64,000 nucleotides of DNA from Moritella sp. JT01 (GCF_001574435.1 NZ_LOCN01000007.1:349186-413185); one strand, 5' to 3'; shown: positions 48,103-57,184, counted from the first letter of the stretch. Numbers and translations: made by a program. The notes: generated by a model from the sequence alone, not told the origin.

Positions 48103-48299
48103 ATCTATTCGAGGGAGTAGTCGCTTCACGCAAGTGAGGGAGTACATCAACATAACTGACCCGCAGGTCGTGGTGTATTCAATCTAGTTCGAGATTAATA
48201 ATCCGAAACTAAGTTTGATGAGACTTGAACAAGTAAACACCTACTTTCGAGGGCAGGGTGTCGCTTGTTTATGTCTAAATGCCCTCGTACGAGAACCCT
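48103..48299 (+). promoter_or_regulatory. Structured 5' leader, probable yybP-ykoY (manganese) riboswitch
   Basis: The leader contains GGGAGTAG (48113-48120), a TCAC-GCAA-GTGA hairpin (48126-48137) and a ten-pair stem GAGTACATCA/TGGTGTATTC (48140-48149 with 48171-48180). That stem is interrupted by ACATAAC, the region of a conserved CAACAT, and capped by TGACC-CGCA-GGTCG. Next come a bulged stem (TAGTT...AACTA) and CGAGGGCA/TGCCCTCG (48248-48255 with 48280-48287) just before the start codon. GGGAGTAG and CAACAT recall the loops of the yybP-ykoY riboswitch, which senses Mn2+ and is found before cation transporters. Class assignment is from memory of the consensus, not a covariance search. Confidence 0.55.
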
Positions 48300-49322
48300 A
48301 TGTCTTTATTATTACCCATCATCGCAGTGTTAGTTGGCTTCATTTTACTTACCGTAAGTGCCGACCGTCTTATCTTAGTATCATCAACATTAGCCAAACA
48401 GTTTGGTGTTTCAGTCATGTTTATTGGTATGACCGTCATTGCCTTTGGTACTTCATTCCCAGAATTAGTCGTAAGCGCAATTGCGTCATTTAATGGTGCA
48501 GAAGGTCTTGCTGTCGGTAATGCTATCGGATCTAACATCATTAACTGTGGTTTAGTACTAGCGCTTTGTGCCTTATTTATGCCGCTTGTTATTCAAGTAC
48601 GCTTCATTAAACGCGAATTACCGATTCTAGTTGTCGCACTTATTGCTGTAATTGCGTTAATGTCAAATGGCTCAATTACGATGTGGGACAGTCTTATCCT
48701 GATCCTATTACTTGCACTGTACTGTGTATACCTCGCTAAATCGTCATCGGACGAAGATGTTGAGAACGAGCTAGAGTTTTTAGATGTAAGCCAAAATCGA
48801 GCATTAGTTGAAACTATCGCCATGCTGTTCATGCTATTAATCAGCTCACAAATCATGGTTTGGGGTAGTGTACAACTTGCGCAAGCGATGGGTGTTAGCG
48901 ACTTGTTGATTGGTCTAACAATTGTTGCATTTGGTACGAGCTTACCCGAACTAGCCGCTGCTATCGCAGGTGTTCGCCGTGGTATGCCTGAAATTGCATT
49001 CGCGACTGTCATTGGTTCAAACACCTTTAACCTATTAGGCGTATTAGCATTCCCAGGGTTAATTGGTGATGGATTGCAACTGCCAGCAGAAGTCTTAACG
49101 CGTGATATACCAATGTTATCTATCATGACAGCATTCATGGTTATCTCATTTACCATGACTTATATAGCGGTGACTAAACGTCGCTCGGCTTTGACACCAG
49201 AACAACAAACTGATGAGGCTATCGCAGCAGACAGTAAACTGAACTACCGTTTTGGTCGCCTTTCAGGTGCTGTGTTGTTAATTATGTTTATTGGGTATAG
49301 CTGGGTACTATTTACAGCTTAA
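48300..49322 (+). CDS. Calcium/sodium antiporter, CaCA superfamily (YrbG-like)
   Basis: 340 residues from ATG 48300 (MSLLLPIIAVLVGF). An in-frame ATG at 48279 lies inside a predicted stem and would add seven polar residues. Ten or eleven membrane segments form two inverted halves, each with the CaCA repeat: FGTSFPELVVSAI...GNAIGSNIIN (about 53-90) and FGTSLPELAAAIAG...VIGSNTFNLLG (about 209-246). A charged loop near 155 separates them. It exchanges Ca2+ (or Mn2+) for Na+ or H+ across the inner membrane. The leader suggests metal control, perhaps manganese export. Confidence 0.9.
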   Translation: MSLLLPIIAVLVGFILLTVSADRLILVSSTLAKQFGVSVMFIGMTVIAFGTSFPELVVSAIASFNGAEGLAVGNAIGSNIINCGLVLALCALFMPLVIQVRFIKRELPILVVALIAVIALMSNGSITMWDSLILILLLALYCVYLAKSSSDEDVENELEFLDVSQNRALVETIAMLFMLLISSQIMVWGSVQLAQAMGVSDLLIGLTIVAFGTSLPELAAAIAGVRRGMPEIAFATVIGSNTFNLLGVLAFPGLIGDGLQLPAEVLTRDIPMLSIMTAFMVISFTMTYIAVTKRRSALTPEQQTDEAIAADSKLNYRFGRLSGAVLLIMFIGYSWVLFTA

Positions 49323-49344
49323 GGCTATTTACAGCTTAGCATGA

Positions 49345-49378
49345 TGTAATACATCAAGTGCTTACTTGATGTATTACA
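49345..49378 (+). terminator. Hairpin after the antiporter gene
   Basis: Perfect 15-pair stem TGTAATACATCAAGT with loop GCTT. There is no T-run, so termination may be weak; it could instead protect the mRNA 3' end. Confidence 0.55.
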
Positions 49379-49462
49379 CGAATACCCCTGTCGATACTGC
49401 TTGGCAACAAAGCAATTATCCCGCAAAATAAGGCGATTAACGATTATAATAAGGAATGCTAT

Positions 49463-50278
49463 ATGAGTGAATGGCTTATCGCTAACGGTAATACACTTCG
49501 TGCCAGCGCTTTTATCGGCTTGCTTATCTTATTAGCAATTAGCGAACACTATCAACCAAAGCGCCCTTTGACGGTATCTAAGTCACAACGCTGGGGAAAT
49601 AACCTCGCGATTGTACTTGTTAATAATTTGGTGCTTAAATTATTCGTCCCTTTTCTCGCCATTGATGCCGCAATTTTTGCCGAGCAACAGCAATGGGGAC
49701 TATCTTCGTTAGCCAGTTTGGGAAGCTCAACAAATCAAATGTTGATCATTATGGTCTCGATCATGCTCCTTGATGCCGCCATCTATTTCCAACACAAAAT
49801 ATTCCATCATATCCCTGTATTGTGGCGTTTACACCGAATGCATCACAGTGATTTAGATATTGATGTCACCACAGCTATTCGCTTTCACCCCATAGAAATT
49901 GTTTTATCTATGCTAATTAAGATTGCCGTTATTATTGCACTCGGTGTACCCGTGATAGCGGTTGTGTTATTTGAAATGTTGCTCAATCTGACGGCCATGT
50001 TTAATCACAGTAATATTAGGCTGCCTGCTAAGATTGACCGCTACATACGCTACATTTTAGTTACGCCTGATATGCACCGCGTTCATCATTCTGTAAATGG
50101 ACACGAAACCAATCATAATTTTGGTTTTTGTCTACCGTGGTGGGATCATCTGTTTGGCAGTTATCAAGCACAACCCAAATTAGGCCATCAGCAAATGCAG
50201 ATCGGTTTACCTTATTTTCGAGACCCGAAAGAATGTCAGGTGCAGCGGATGCTAACCCAGCCGTTCAGAAACAAATAA
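49463..50278 (+). CDS. Sterol desaturase / fatty acid hydroxylase superfamily protein
   Basis: 271 residues with about five membrane segments. Histidine boxes of the di-iron fatty acid hydroxylase family are clear: QHKIFHHIPVLWRLHRMHH (about 111-129), FNHSN (about 175) and HRVHHS...NHNFG (about 198-213). Members hydroxylate or desaturate lipids, sterols or carotenoids in the inner membrane. The substrate here is unknown. A ribosome site AAGGAAT precedes the ATG. Confidence 0.9.
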   Translation: MSEWLIANGNTLRASAFIGLLILLAISEHYQPKRPLTVSKSQRWGNNLAIVLVNNLVLKLFVPFLAIDAAIFAEQQQWGLSSLASLGSSTNQMLIIMVSIMLLDAAIYFQHKIFHHIPVLWRLHRMHHSDLDIDVTTAIRFHPIEIVLSMLIKIAVIIALGVPVIAVVLFEMLLNLTAMFNHSNIRLPAKIDRYIRYILVTPDMHRVHHSVNGHETNHNFGFCLPWWDHLFGSYQAQPKLGHQQMQIGLPYFRDPKECQVQRMLTQPFRNK

Positions 50279-50324
50279 ACGATATTAAATAATATTAATG
50301 ACAACATTTAAAGGTACTAATTAC

Positions 50325-50732
50325 GTGACTCATTCTACAAACACTTCAACAACACCTGCGATTTCTAACGATGAAGCACGTAAACTCAGTCGTAAAGTGA
50401 CTGCTGATATCGCAACCAAACAGCTCGATGAGATCTTTATCGACAATAACGTCTCTATTGATATTCAAATAGCCGTGACAGAATACCAAGGCAAAGAGCC
50501 TGTACAATACTTGGAAATATTAACCGCTCACCTACGCCCTGCTTATTTACGTGTTATCACCGAGTCATTGCAAACACAAAATTTAGCGGCTTTAGATTCC
50601 AATAGTCACTATCTCAAACTCAGTAAAACACACAAAAACATGCTTGAAACGTTGAAACAACAAGATAAATATAAGCAGCTCAATGATACGCAACTTATTG
50701 AAATGGCATTATTAACTTTATTAAGAAGTTAG
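50325..50732 (+). CDS. Unrecognised protein, about 135 residues
   Basis: I chose GTG 50325 (MTHSTNTS) because AAAGG (50310-50314) lies ten bases upstream; ATG 50298 has none and would add nine residues. The sequence is soluble and helical (KLSRKVTADIATKQLDEIF, then a C-terminal LNDTQLIEMALLTLLRS), with no signal or motif I know. It lies 46 bases after the hydroxylase gene in the same direction and could be co-transcribed. Confidence 0.7.
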   Translation: MTHSTNTSTTPAISNDEARKLSRKVTADIATKQLDEIFIDNNVSIDIQIAVTEYQGKEPVQYLEILTAHLRPAYLRVITESLQTQNLAALDSNSHYLKLSKTHKNMLETLKQQDKYKQLNDTQLIEMALLTLLRS

Positions 50733-50748
50733 AAAGGTAAAACGAAAA

Positions 50749-50779
50749 GCCCTGCCTCATCGTTACGATAATACAGGGC
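50749..50779 (-). terminator. Terminator of the PKD lipoprotein operon
   Basis: GCCCTG/CAGGGC with extra inner pairing, followed on the minus strand by CTTTTCGTTTT. Confidence 0.7.
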
Positions 50780-50791
50780 AAAACGGTTAAC

Positions 50792-52150
50792 TTATGGACA
50801 CGCTGTTTCTAATATATTCGCCGTTAATGTCGGACGAATACGTAAAAAAGACATATCTGTAACATAAGTCGCGACTTGTTCTGCACACCAAGTCCCCGCC
50901 TGTTTTTTATCTAGGATTGGCGTATCACTAGTGAAACAACTTGCTAACTCTTCATCACGGTTGGAAGTGATTACGAATGTGCTGGTTGAAGTTACCTGGC
51001 AGGCAATATATTCAGGCTGTTCTATCACAGGGGCGAATACTTCAACGCTCTGTATAACACTATTCTCAATACCTTCTTCTGAAGTCACTGTTAAGCCGAT
51101 TGTATATATACCCGCATCGTTAAATATGAACGTCGGGTTAGCTGTACTCGATGCGCCTAAGCTATCGAAGTCCCATACATAACTGGTAATGGGACTTGTT
51201 TCATTTGCTGCGTCAGCGGTAAAGTTAACCGTCAGACTTGGTGATGCCTCTAGTGCATCAGAAGTAAAGCTTACCGTAGGTATGGTCGGCTCTACGGCAG
51301 GATCATAAGCAGTAATCTCTTTGCTATGACTTGCTGTTGTACCATCACTGCCCGTTACATCGAGTCTTACCGTATAAGTACCACCCGCAGCATAAAGATG
51401 GGTAGGTGAAGCAAGTGCTGATGACGCGCTATCGCCAAAACCCCACAAATAATCAGTAATGCTGCCATTATCAACACTGGTTAAATCTGTAAAGGTGACG
51501 TCTAAATCATTCACTGCAGCACTGAAATCTGCTTGTGGATTAACAGGGTCTATTACATTATCCGATACGGTTACAGTATAACTCGCTGTACTCGTTTTAT
51601 TGCCAAGTTCAGAAGTAACGTTTAATGTTACATCGTAACTACCTGATGCCGAGAACGTATGAACAGGTGAAGGTAATGTTGATGTATTACCGGGTGCAGC
51701 ATCACCAAAGTTCCAACTGTAGCTGTCAATCGAATCGTTGGTAACCGCGGCGTTATTAGTAAACGTTACCGTTAAGCCTTCAGGACTATACGTAAAGTCA
51801 GCGGTTGGAACACTTGGGATTTTAGCCACAGTGACATCACGAATCACACTAGCTGAGCCTCCGTCTTCAGTCGTTATAGTAAGTAGCACACTATAAGTGT
51901 CTGCAGTTGCATAGGTATAAACGGGATTGATATCAAAGCTATTGACTGAATCATCACCGAAATCCCACAAATAGCTGTCTATTGGACTGTCAGCACTGGT
52001 CGATGTATTAGTAAAGGTAACCTTTAGATTGTCTTTTACCGTAGAAAAATCAGCATTGATTACTGCAGAGCTCTGCTCTTTAGTGTCATCAGACTCGCCA
52101 AAACAACCAGATAATGCACCGAGTGTCATTATGAATAATAGTTTTTTCAT
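50792..52150 (-). CDS. PKD-repeat lipoprotein
   Basis: 452 residues. The signal MKKLLFIMTLGALSGCFGE has lipobox LSGC, so it is probably anchored by lipid at Cys16. Four PKD beta-sandwich repeats follow, each with the W-x-F-G-D or similar core: SYLWDFGDDS-like near 65, YSWNFGDAAP near 143, DYLWGFGDSAS near 234 and SYVWDFDSLGA near 322. A C-terminal segment (about 375-452) carries four cysteines (IACQ, ASCF, TWCA, TACP), likely two disulfides. PKD domains mediate protein or carbohydrate contacts on the cell surface. The first gene of the operon encodes a small exported protein whose stop overlaps this start. Confidence 0.88.
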   Translation of the reverse strand: MKKLLFIMTLGALSGCFGESDDTKEQSSAVINADFSTVKDNLKVTFTNTSTSADSPIDSYLWDFGDDSVNSFDINPVYTYATADTYSVLLTITTEDGGSASVIRDVTVAKIPSVPTADFTYSPEGLTVTFTNNAAVTNDSIDSYSWNFGDAAPGNTSTLPSPVHTFSASGSYDVTLNVTSELGNKTSTASYTVTVSDNVIDPVNPQADFSAAVNDLDVTFTDLTSVDNGSITDYLWGFGDSASSALASPTHLYAAGGTYTVRLDVTGSDGTTASHSKEITAYDPAVEPTIPTVSFTSDALEASPSLTVNFTADAANETSPITSYVWDFDSLGASSTANPTFIFNDAGIYTIGLTVTSEEGIENSVIQSVEVFAPVIEQPEYIACQVTSTSTFVITSNRDEELASCFTSDTPILDKKQAGTWCAEQVATYVTDMSFLRIRPTLTANILETACP

Positions 52151-52449
52151 TATTCAGTCTCCCTAATAGTTACAAATACAGGGCAAGTAACTTCTTCGTC
52201 ATAAGCGGCAGCAGGAACAGCTACTTGCACCTTTTTAGGAAAACCTAAAACCGGTGAGCACGGCATAATGTAATTACTATCAACGAGCTGAACAACCTCA
52301 CCATCTACAGTGATCTCAACAGCGCCATCTGTAGCATTAATCACACCCAACACATTTTTATCATAACTCGCAGAGCTAACTTGAAGTTGTGCGACAGCAA
52401 GACTACTGGCACCCATCAAGGTCACGGCAAGAAGTAACTTCTTCAACAT
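52150..52449 (-). CDS. Small exported protein upstream of the PKD lipoprotein
   Basis: 99 residues with a clear Sec signal peptide (MLKKLLLAVTLMGASSLAVA, cleaved near AQLQ). The mature part of about 78 residues is beta-rich with two cysteines (MPCS and VTCP) that probably pair. I do not recognise the family. Its stop overlaps the next start (TAATG), so translation is coupled and the two proteins are likely partners at the cell surface or in the periplasm. Confidence 0.82.
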   Translation of the reverse strand: MLKKLLLAVTLMGASSLAVAQLQVSSASYDKNVLGVINATDGAVEITVDGEVVQLVDSNYIMPCSPVLGFPKKVQVAVPAAAYDEEVTCPVFVTIRETE

Positions 52450-52822
52450 GGTAAATATCCTTATTTAATTTTGACGATGAATAATCCTTATTCACCCGCA
52501 GAAAGGTTAACATTTAAGATTAAAAAAAAAGTGCCAACAGTAAATGGATAGTATGAGAACGATAAATCAAGAAGTATGAGAGATGAGACGTTTGAATGGC
52601 AATACAAGCAGATACAGTGCGGTATTAGCTTCTACCCCATATGAACTTAAGTAGTAACGGCTGGATGTTATAAATTTGAATAGTAAGTTAAAAACGTGAC
52701 AGACAGCATACGATGTGAATAAGAATGCCGGCGATAATGCCGGCATTCACAAATAAATAGAACGATTACTTCAATAATCATCTCGATCACAACAGGCAAG
52801 TTGTAAATCGAGACAGTAGGCA
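52450..52822. other. 373-base intergenic region with a strong hairpin
   Basis: It holds the promoter of the PKD operon and lies downstream of the TPR gene. GAATGCCGGC (52723-52732) and GCCGGCATTC (52739-52748) form a perfect ten-pair hairpin that may end the TonB2 transcript, although the T-run is poor. No gene was seen. Confidence 0.7.
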
Positions 52823-54163
52823 CTAACTATTTATTTGACGTACTTGTTGTAAGTATTTAATCCAGCCTTTCGCACTTGCAGATGGGACTATATGCTGGGC
52901 TAACTTCGCATGGCTAATCGCACGATCAAATTGCGCAAGTTTGTAGTAAGCTCTCACTTTGGCGAGTTCAATTGCCGCTTGCTTATTTTTACTTCGACCC
53001 TGCTTAATTTGATGGTGATTTAACTCTGCCAATGCAGCCTTATAACTCCCCTGCTGTAATAACAATTGCGCTAATGGCCAGCGATATTCTGCAGTATCAT
53101 CTGTAGACAAGTTAATCACATCACGCCATGTACTAATGGCCTTGTTCCACTCTTTCGCCATCTGCCAATATTGCGCTTGCTCAGCTAACATTTTTTGTCG
53201 TTTATCATTGTCAGTTATATCTTTTACTAACAAATCTAATTCGCGCGCGGCCTGTTCAGGAATACCTTGCTGTGCATATAGCTGCGCCAGAGTACGACGC
53301 GCTTGCACACTTAATGCAAGCCCTTGGCGCTGCGCTAAAATCAATGTTGTTAATGCCGCTTGAGGCTGTGAAATACGCAGTTGCAAACCAGCTAACTGCT
53401 GCCACCACAATAACTTATCGGGTTCAACAGCAATAATACGATCTAATGTATCAATCGCAGCAGGCCACCGTTGCAATTGTGATTGCGCCGTCAACTGTAG
53501 ATTTAGCGCTTGAACTTGGTCACCTTGCGTATTTATTCCTTCATATGACCCCACCGCACTGAGTACCTTGTCCCATTCACGGAGCTGATAATGGATTTGC
53601 GCGATACGTAACCACAACTCGGTAAATTCTTTTGTCTTAATATTTGATGTTTTTTTGTTGCGTTTCGTTACCGCTTTATGACTCTGTTTGTCATTGTCTA
53701 CAGCCGTATTAACAAGCACACCATCGTTCAGCATATAACTATTCACAAGAACATAGTAATGCGGCAAGGCTTGTTGGTACTTTTGCTGACTCAGTAAGAT
53801 ATCCGCCACCATTCGTTGCGTCATCCAAGTCTGCTCTATCGGTAATAACTGACTTTCAACGGCCAATGATAAGTTCTTTACCGCTTGGTCGGTATTTTCT
53901 TGCTGCCAATGAAATATGCCTAACACACGTTGTACAAAGGCTTGGTCGTAGGCTTGTCTCGGGGTGAGTTCAGTTAACAACTCAATTGCATCTGTATAGC
54001 GTTCTTGCTGCTGTAACGCTTGCGCGGCTTGGATTTTACCCGCAATGAACTGTGTTAACTGTGGCGGATTAGCATAGGCAGATGATGCGAACAAACACAT
54101 CAGGGCGAACAACCAACTGCTTTTTAGCTTATTTAAATCAGCTTTATATTCTTTATAAATCAT
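52823..54163 (-). CDS. TPR-repeat protein of the TonB2 operon
   Basis: 446 residues with a signal peptide (hydrophobic WLFALMCLFASSAYA, ending near residue 31). Many helical pairs with A/G and W/Y spacing of tetratricopeptide repeats fill the mature part (for example near 58, 90, 250 and 340). Such a protein ends TonB2 operons in Vibrio and Shewanella relatives and is thought to support the energising complex from the periplasm. It overlaps the tonB stop by four bases. It is the last gene of the operon. Confidence 0.85.
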   Translation of the reverse strand: MIYKEYKADLNKLKSSWLFALMCLFASSAYANPPQLTQFIAGKIQAAQALQQQERYTDAIELLTELTPRQAYDQAFVQRVLGIFHWQQENTDQAVKNLSLAVESQLLPIEQTWMTQRMVADILLSQQKYQQALPHYYVLVNSYMLNDGVLVNTAVDNDKQSHKAVTKRNKKTSNIKTKEFTELWLRIAQIHYQLREWDKVLSAVGSYEGINTQGDQVQALNLQLTAQSQLQRWPAAIDTLDRIIAVEPDKLLWWQQLAGLQLRISQPQAALTTLILAQRQGLALSVQARRTLAQLYAQQGIPEQAARELDLLVKDITDNDKRQKMLAEQAQYWQMAKEWNKAISTWRDVINLSTDDTAEYRWPLAQLLLQQGSYKAALAELNHHQIKQGRSKNKQAAIELAKVRAYYKLAQFDRAISHAKLAQHIVPSASAKGWIKYLQQVRQINS

Positions 54164-54774
54164 CGCTCTAATTTAAACTCCAAGGTGACCGTCTGATTAA
54201 CTTGCATGATCGCTTTCCCCTCTTCCAACTTGGGTTGGTACTTCCATTTTCGTAATGCTTTCAGTGCCGATTTTTCAAATAAACGTCTTGGTTTCGCATC
54301 CATTACTTTGATATCGATAGGACGACCCAGTGTATCGATGGTAAATGACAGTTTAACCCACCCCTGTGCGCCTTGTTTCATGGCGCGTGATGGGTAACGC
54401 GGTTCAACACGATACAAAGGCATCGCTTGCTGATTCGCACTAAAAGCTCCAATCGCTGGCAAGCCAACTTCGACACCAATACCTGCCATATCAATACCAA
54501 GTACAGGCATATCAGGTAATGCCAGCGCTTTAGCCTCTGCATTCGCAACGGGTATACTGTCTGTGGGTGGCGGTGCATTTTTAGGTTGTTCAGGTAACGC
54601 ACGTTGACGGCGGTTAACATCACGCTCTTGCTCGACCATAACAATGTCGAACGCTTGTGCAGTCGATTCTTCAGGTTTACCTGAATGGCCATTATCCACC
54701 ATCCACGCCATTACGGTGAACAACGCTAATGTCATCGCTAAAGCCAGCGGTACAGCCAGTAAAAAACGTAACAT
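54160..54774 (-). CDS. tonB: TonB-family energy transducer (TonB2 type)
   Basis: 204 residues, short as in TonB2. A single N-terminal membrane helix (about 5-28), a brief proline-containing linker (LPEQPKNAPPPTDS near 61) and a C-terminal TonB domain (YPSRAMKQGAQGWVKLSFTI near 125, then KWKYQPKLEEGKAI) are visible. It carries energy from the ExbB/ExbD motor across the periplasm to outer-membrane receptors. It lies in the chain exbB-exbD-tonB-TPR with coding overlaps. Confidence 0.92.
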   Translation of the reverse strand: MLRFLLAVPLALAMTLALFTVMAWMVDNGHSGKPEESTAQAFDIVMVEQERDVNRRQRALPEQPKNAPPPTDSIPVANAEAKALALPDMPVLGIDMAGIGVEVGLPAIGAFSANQQAMPLYRVEPRYPSRAMKQGAQGWVKLSFTIDTLGRPIDIKVMDAKPRRLFEKSALKALRKWKYQPKLEEGKAIMQVNQTVTLEFKLER

Positions 54775-55184
54775 TAAGACTTCTCCACCGCCAATGCGAT
54801 ACCGCTCACACCCGCACCATTCGCCGCATCCATCACTTTAACAACAGTACCATTGAAGGCATGTTCATCGGCTTGGATAACTAAAGAGGCATCAGGTTGA
54901 GACAGTAATAAGTGTTCTAATGTTGCCTGTACACGCTCAACATCTACCATACGTTTATCAATATAAATGTCGTTATTAGACGTAATGGCAATAAAGATAC
55001 CGGCACCCGCTTGGCTAACCACATGATTGGCCTGCGGGCGGTTAACTTCAACGCCTGATTCACGGACGAATGAACTTGTTACGATAAAAAATATCAGCAT
55101 GATAAACACGATATCTAACATAGATGTCATATCAATTTGTGCATCTTCACGCGCGGCTGAACGACGATTAAATCTCATATTCAT
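54774..55184 (-). CDS. exbD: ExbD-family proton-channel subunit
   Basis: 136 residues. The N-terminal tail precedes a single membrane helix with the proton-carrying aspartate in IDMTSMLDIVFIMLIFFIV (about 18-36), and a periplasmic domain follows (DKRMVDVERV, VIQADEHAF). The start overlaps exbB's stop by four bases and its own stop overlaps tonB's start. It forms the motor with ExbB. Confidence 0.94.
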   Translation of the reverse strand: MNMRFNRRSAAREDAQIDMTSMLDIVFIMLIFFIVTSSFVRESGVEVNRPQANHVVSQAGAGIFIAITSNNDIYIDKRMVDVERVQATLEHLLLSQPDASLVIQADEHAFNGTVVKVMDAANGAGVSGIALAVEKS

Positions 55185-55723
55185 TCCTTAATAGATAGTC
55201 TTAATAATTTTTCTAATCTGCTATAGCGTGTATCACAAGCTTTAGTTAAACGAGCATGAGCAAACATACCTGCAAGTGCTGCAACCATGCCCGCCATTGT
55301 TGGCAAGGTCGCTAACGAAATCCCTGCTGCCATTAACTTAGGTTCACTGCTACCTAATGTCGCCATAACATCAAATACACTGATCATGCCCGTCACTGTG
55401 CCTAACAACCCTAACATAGGGCAAATAGCCACCAGCACTTTCAAAAAGCTGAGGTTTTGCTGTAATGCTTGCTGCGCCTGTAACAACCAACCACCACGAA
55501 TGGCTTGAGCATGCCATGAATCTTGCTCTGAACGTGCTTGCCAGCGTGTTAATAAGTCACGTTGTAACGCAGGGAAATAGCAATACAAATACAACAACCG
55601 TTCCATCACGCAAAACCAACACAACATAACAACAGCGGCAAGCCAATACAGTATTGGTCCCCCCTGTTGCATAAATTGATTGACGCTTTCAAGCCAATCA
55701 ACTGACGTTATATCAAAGTGCAT
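55181..55723 (-). CDS. exbB: ExbB-family (MotA/TolQ/ExbB) channel protein, short form
   Basis: 180 residues with three membrane segments: about 20-42 (ILYWLAAVVMLCWFCVMERL), near 92-115 (LKVLVAICPMLGLLGTVTGMISVFDVM) and near 133-155 (ISLATLPTMAGMVAALAGMFA). The conserved GLLGTVTGM is present. It pairs with ExbD. It begins three bases after the TtpC-like gene ends. Confidence 0.93.
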   Translation of the reverse strand: MHFDITSVDWLESVNQFMQQGGPILYWLAAVVMLCWFCVMERLLYLYCYFPALQRDLLTRWQARSEQDSWHAQAIRGGWLLQAQQALQQNLSFLKVLVAICPMLGLLGTVTGMISVFDVMATLGSSEPKLMAAGISLATLPTMAGMVAALAGMFAHARLTKACDTRYSRLEKLLRLSIKE

Positions 55724-55726
55724 CGC

Positions 55727-57184
55727 TTAGCCTACTTGCTGTGTAAGAGGAGTCACGTTTGTATCATTAACGGCTGAAACAGCTAATTTTTCAGCTTCTT
55801 CTGCAACTAAGCTAATACCCTGTTTTTCTAAAATGTCGCGAATATTATCGGCTTGCGTACTCAGTATGTTATGCGCAATTAATAACGGCATTGCAGCAAC
55901 TAAACCTAATACAGTCGTGATCAGCGCCATTGAAATACCACCGGCCATCACTTTTGGATCGCCATTACCAAACTGCGTGATCACTTGGAACGTTTCAATC
56001 ATGCCCGTGACGGTTCCCAGTAGACCCAGCATAGGTGCAAGCGCAGCCAGTAATTTCAGCATCGACAAACCTTTCTCTAGACCTTGCTGCTCATCGACCA
56101 CGACTTCCATCAAGCGCAGTTCTAACGCTTCAGTACTGTTATGCAATGCCGACTTAGCATTACTGTCTACGTATACTTGTAGAATACGACCTAATGGGTT
56201 GTCACCGATCAGACTTGAGTTCGCTAGTTGTTGTTTGATTTGACGACGTGTAACGACTAATTTCATGCCTTGTACAATCGCAATCAATAAACCAACCACA
56301 AGTAATGATATGATCACGTAACCCACTGTGCCGCCATTTTCTAAGCGGTCTTTTAAGGTAGGGGTATTTTCTAATTGCGCTAGCATCACACCGCGTGATG
56401 GGTCCAATACAACAACATTACCGATTGTATCAGCATTGATAAGATCTGCCGCAACAGGGCCTTTCCCTGGCTGCTTTAGATAAGCGGTCGCGGTTTTCTT
56501 CTCACCATTCCAAGCGAGATAACCTTGTTCACCCACTAGCCCGAAACTACCGAGGCGAACGGCTTGTTTATCTGCTAATTGCCCTGCACCATCAATCACA
56601 GCAACATTCACCGTTTTGATTTCACCACTTGCTTTAATTTGTTCTGATAACGCAGACCACAGTCCCGTTAGCTGCAACATTGAAGGTAAGGTTTTTGCTG
56701 CAACCACATCCGCCACAATTGGTGCAAACGTAGCACTATCAATCGCGGTTACTGCAGTACTAATTTCGCTATTTAACTGTTTTGCTGATTGACGTACAAC
56801 ACCAAATAATTCACCTAAACTACCGGTTTCTAAACGTAAACGTGTTTCTCGCTTCGCTAACGTTTCTTCGTTACGTGTAAACTGCTGACTTAACGTTTCT
56901 GTTTCGCTTTGCAGCTGACGTTGTTGCGCTAATAACGCCTGACGTTGCTGTTTAATTTCTTGTTCTGTTAATTTAAAGCCTGCTTCACGTTGTTTTAACG
57001 CTTTTGTAAGCTGTTTATTATCTTGTTTTGTGTCGCTTAACAATGTTGCACTGACTACATCAGCCTCATTACTCACAACCGTATTATTAACGGCCATAGA
57101 CTGTGCACTAAAGGTTAATGCGCCAAACACCAATGCTTGCGTTAACAGTGACTTCGCTTGATTCATTGCAATATATGTTTTCAT
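55727..57184 (-). CDS. Long MotA/TolQ/ExbB protein, TtpC-like
   Basis: 485 residues, much longer than ExbB. A signal peptide (to about AVNN, residue 34) precedes a coiled-coil periplasmic part (about 50-130, rich in Gln and Glu), a globular region, and three membrane segments from about 289, with GLLGTVTGMIETF near 392. In Vibrio, TtpC is needed for TonB2-dependent iron uptake together with ExbB2/ExbD2/TonB2, and the gene order here is the same. It overlaps the upstream DUF3450 gene by four bases. Confidence 0.9.
   Translation of the reverse strand: MKTYIAMNQAKSLLTQALVFGALTFSAQSMAVNNTVVSNEADVVSATLLSDTKQDNKQLTKALKQREAGFKLTEQEIKQQRQALLAQQRQLQSETETLSQQFTRNEETLAKRETRLRLETGSLGELFGVVRQSAKQLNSEISTAVTAIDSATFAPIVADVVAAKTLPSMLQLTGLWSALSEQIKASGEIKTVNVAVIDGAGQLADKQAVRLGSFGLVGEQGYLAWNGEKKTATAYLKQPGKGPVAADLINADTIGNVVVLDPSRGVMLAQLENTPTLKDRLENGGTVGYVIISLLVVGLLIAIVQGMKLVVTRRQIKQQLANSSLIGDNPLGRILQVYVDSNAKSALHNSTEALELRLMEVVVDEQQGLEKGLSMLKLLAALAPMLGLLGTVTGMIETFQVITQFGNGDPKVMAGGISMALITTVLGLVAAMPLLIAHNILSTQADNIRDILEKQGISLVAEEAEKLAVSAVNDTNVTPLTQQVG

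Noticed and set aside
48279-48299. ATG 48279 as antiporter start
   Set aside because: It sits in the closing stem of the leader, and MSLLLPII from 48300 begins the first membrane segment directly.
48593-49156. Open frame of 187 codons opposite the antiporter gene
   Set aside because: Antisense shadow of a membrane protein gene; rich in Ile, Asn and Ser with no ribosome site.
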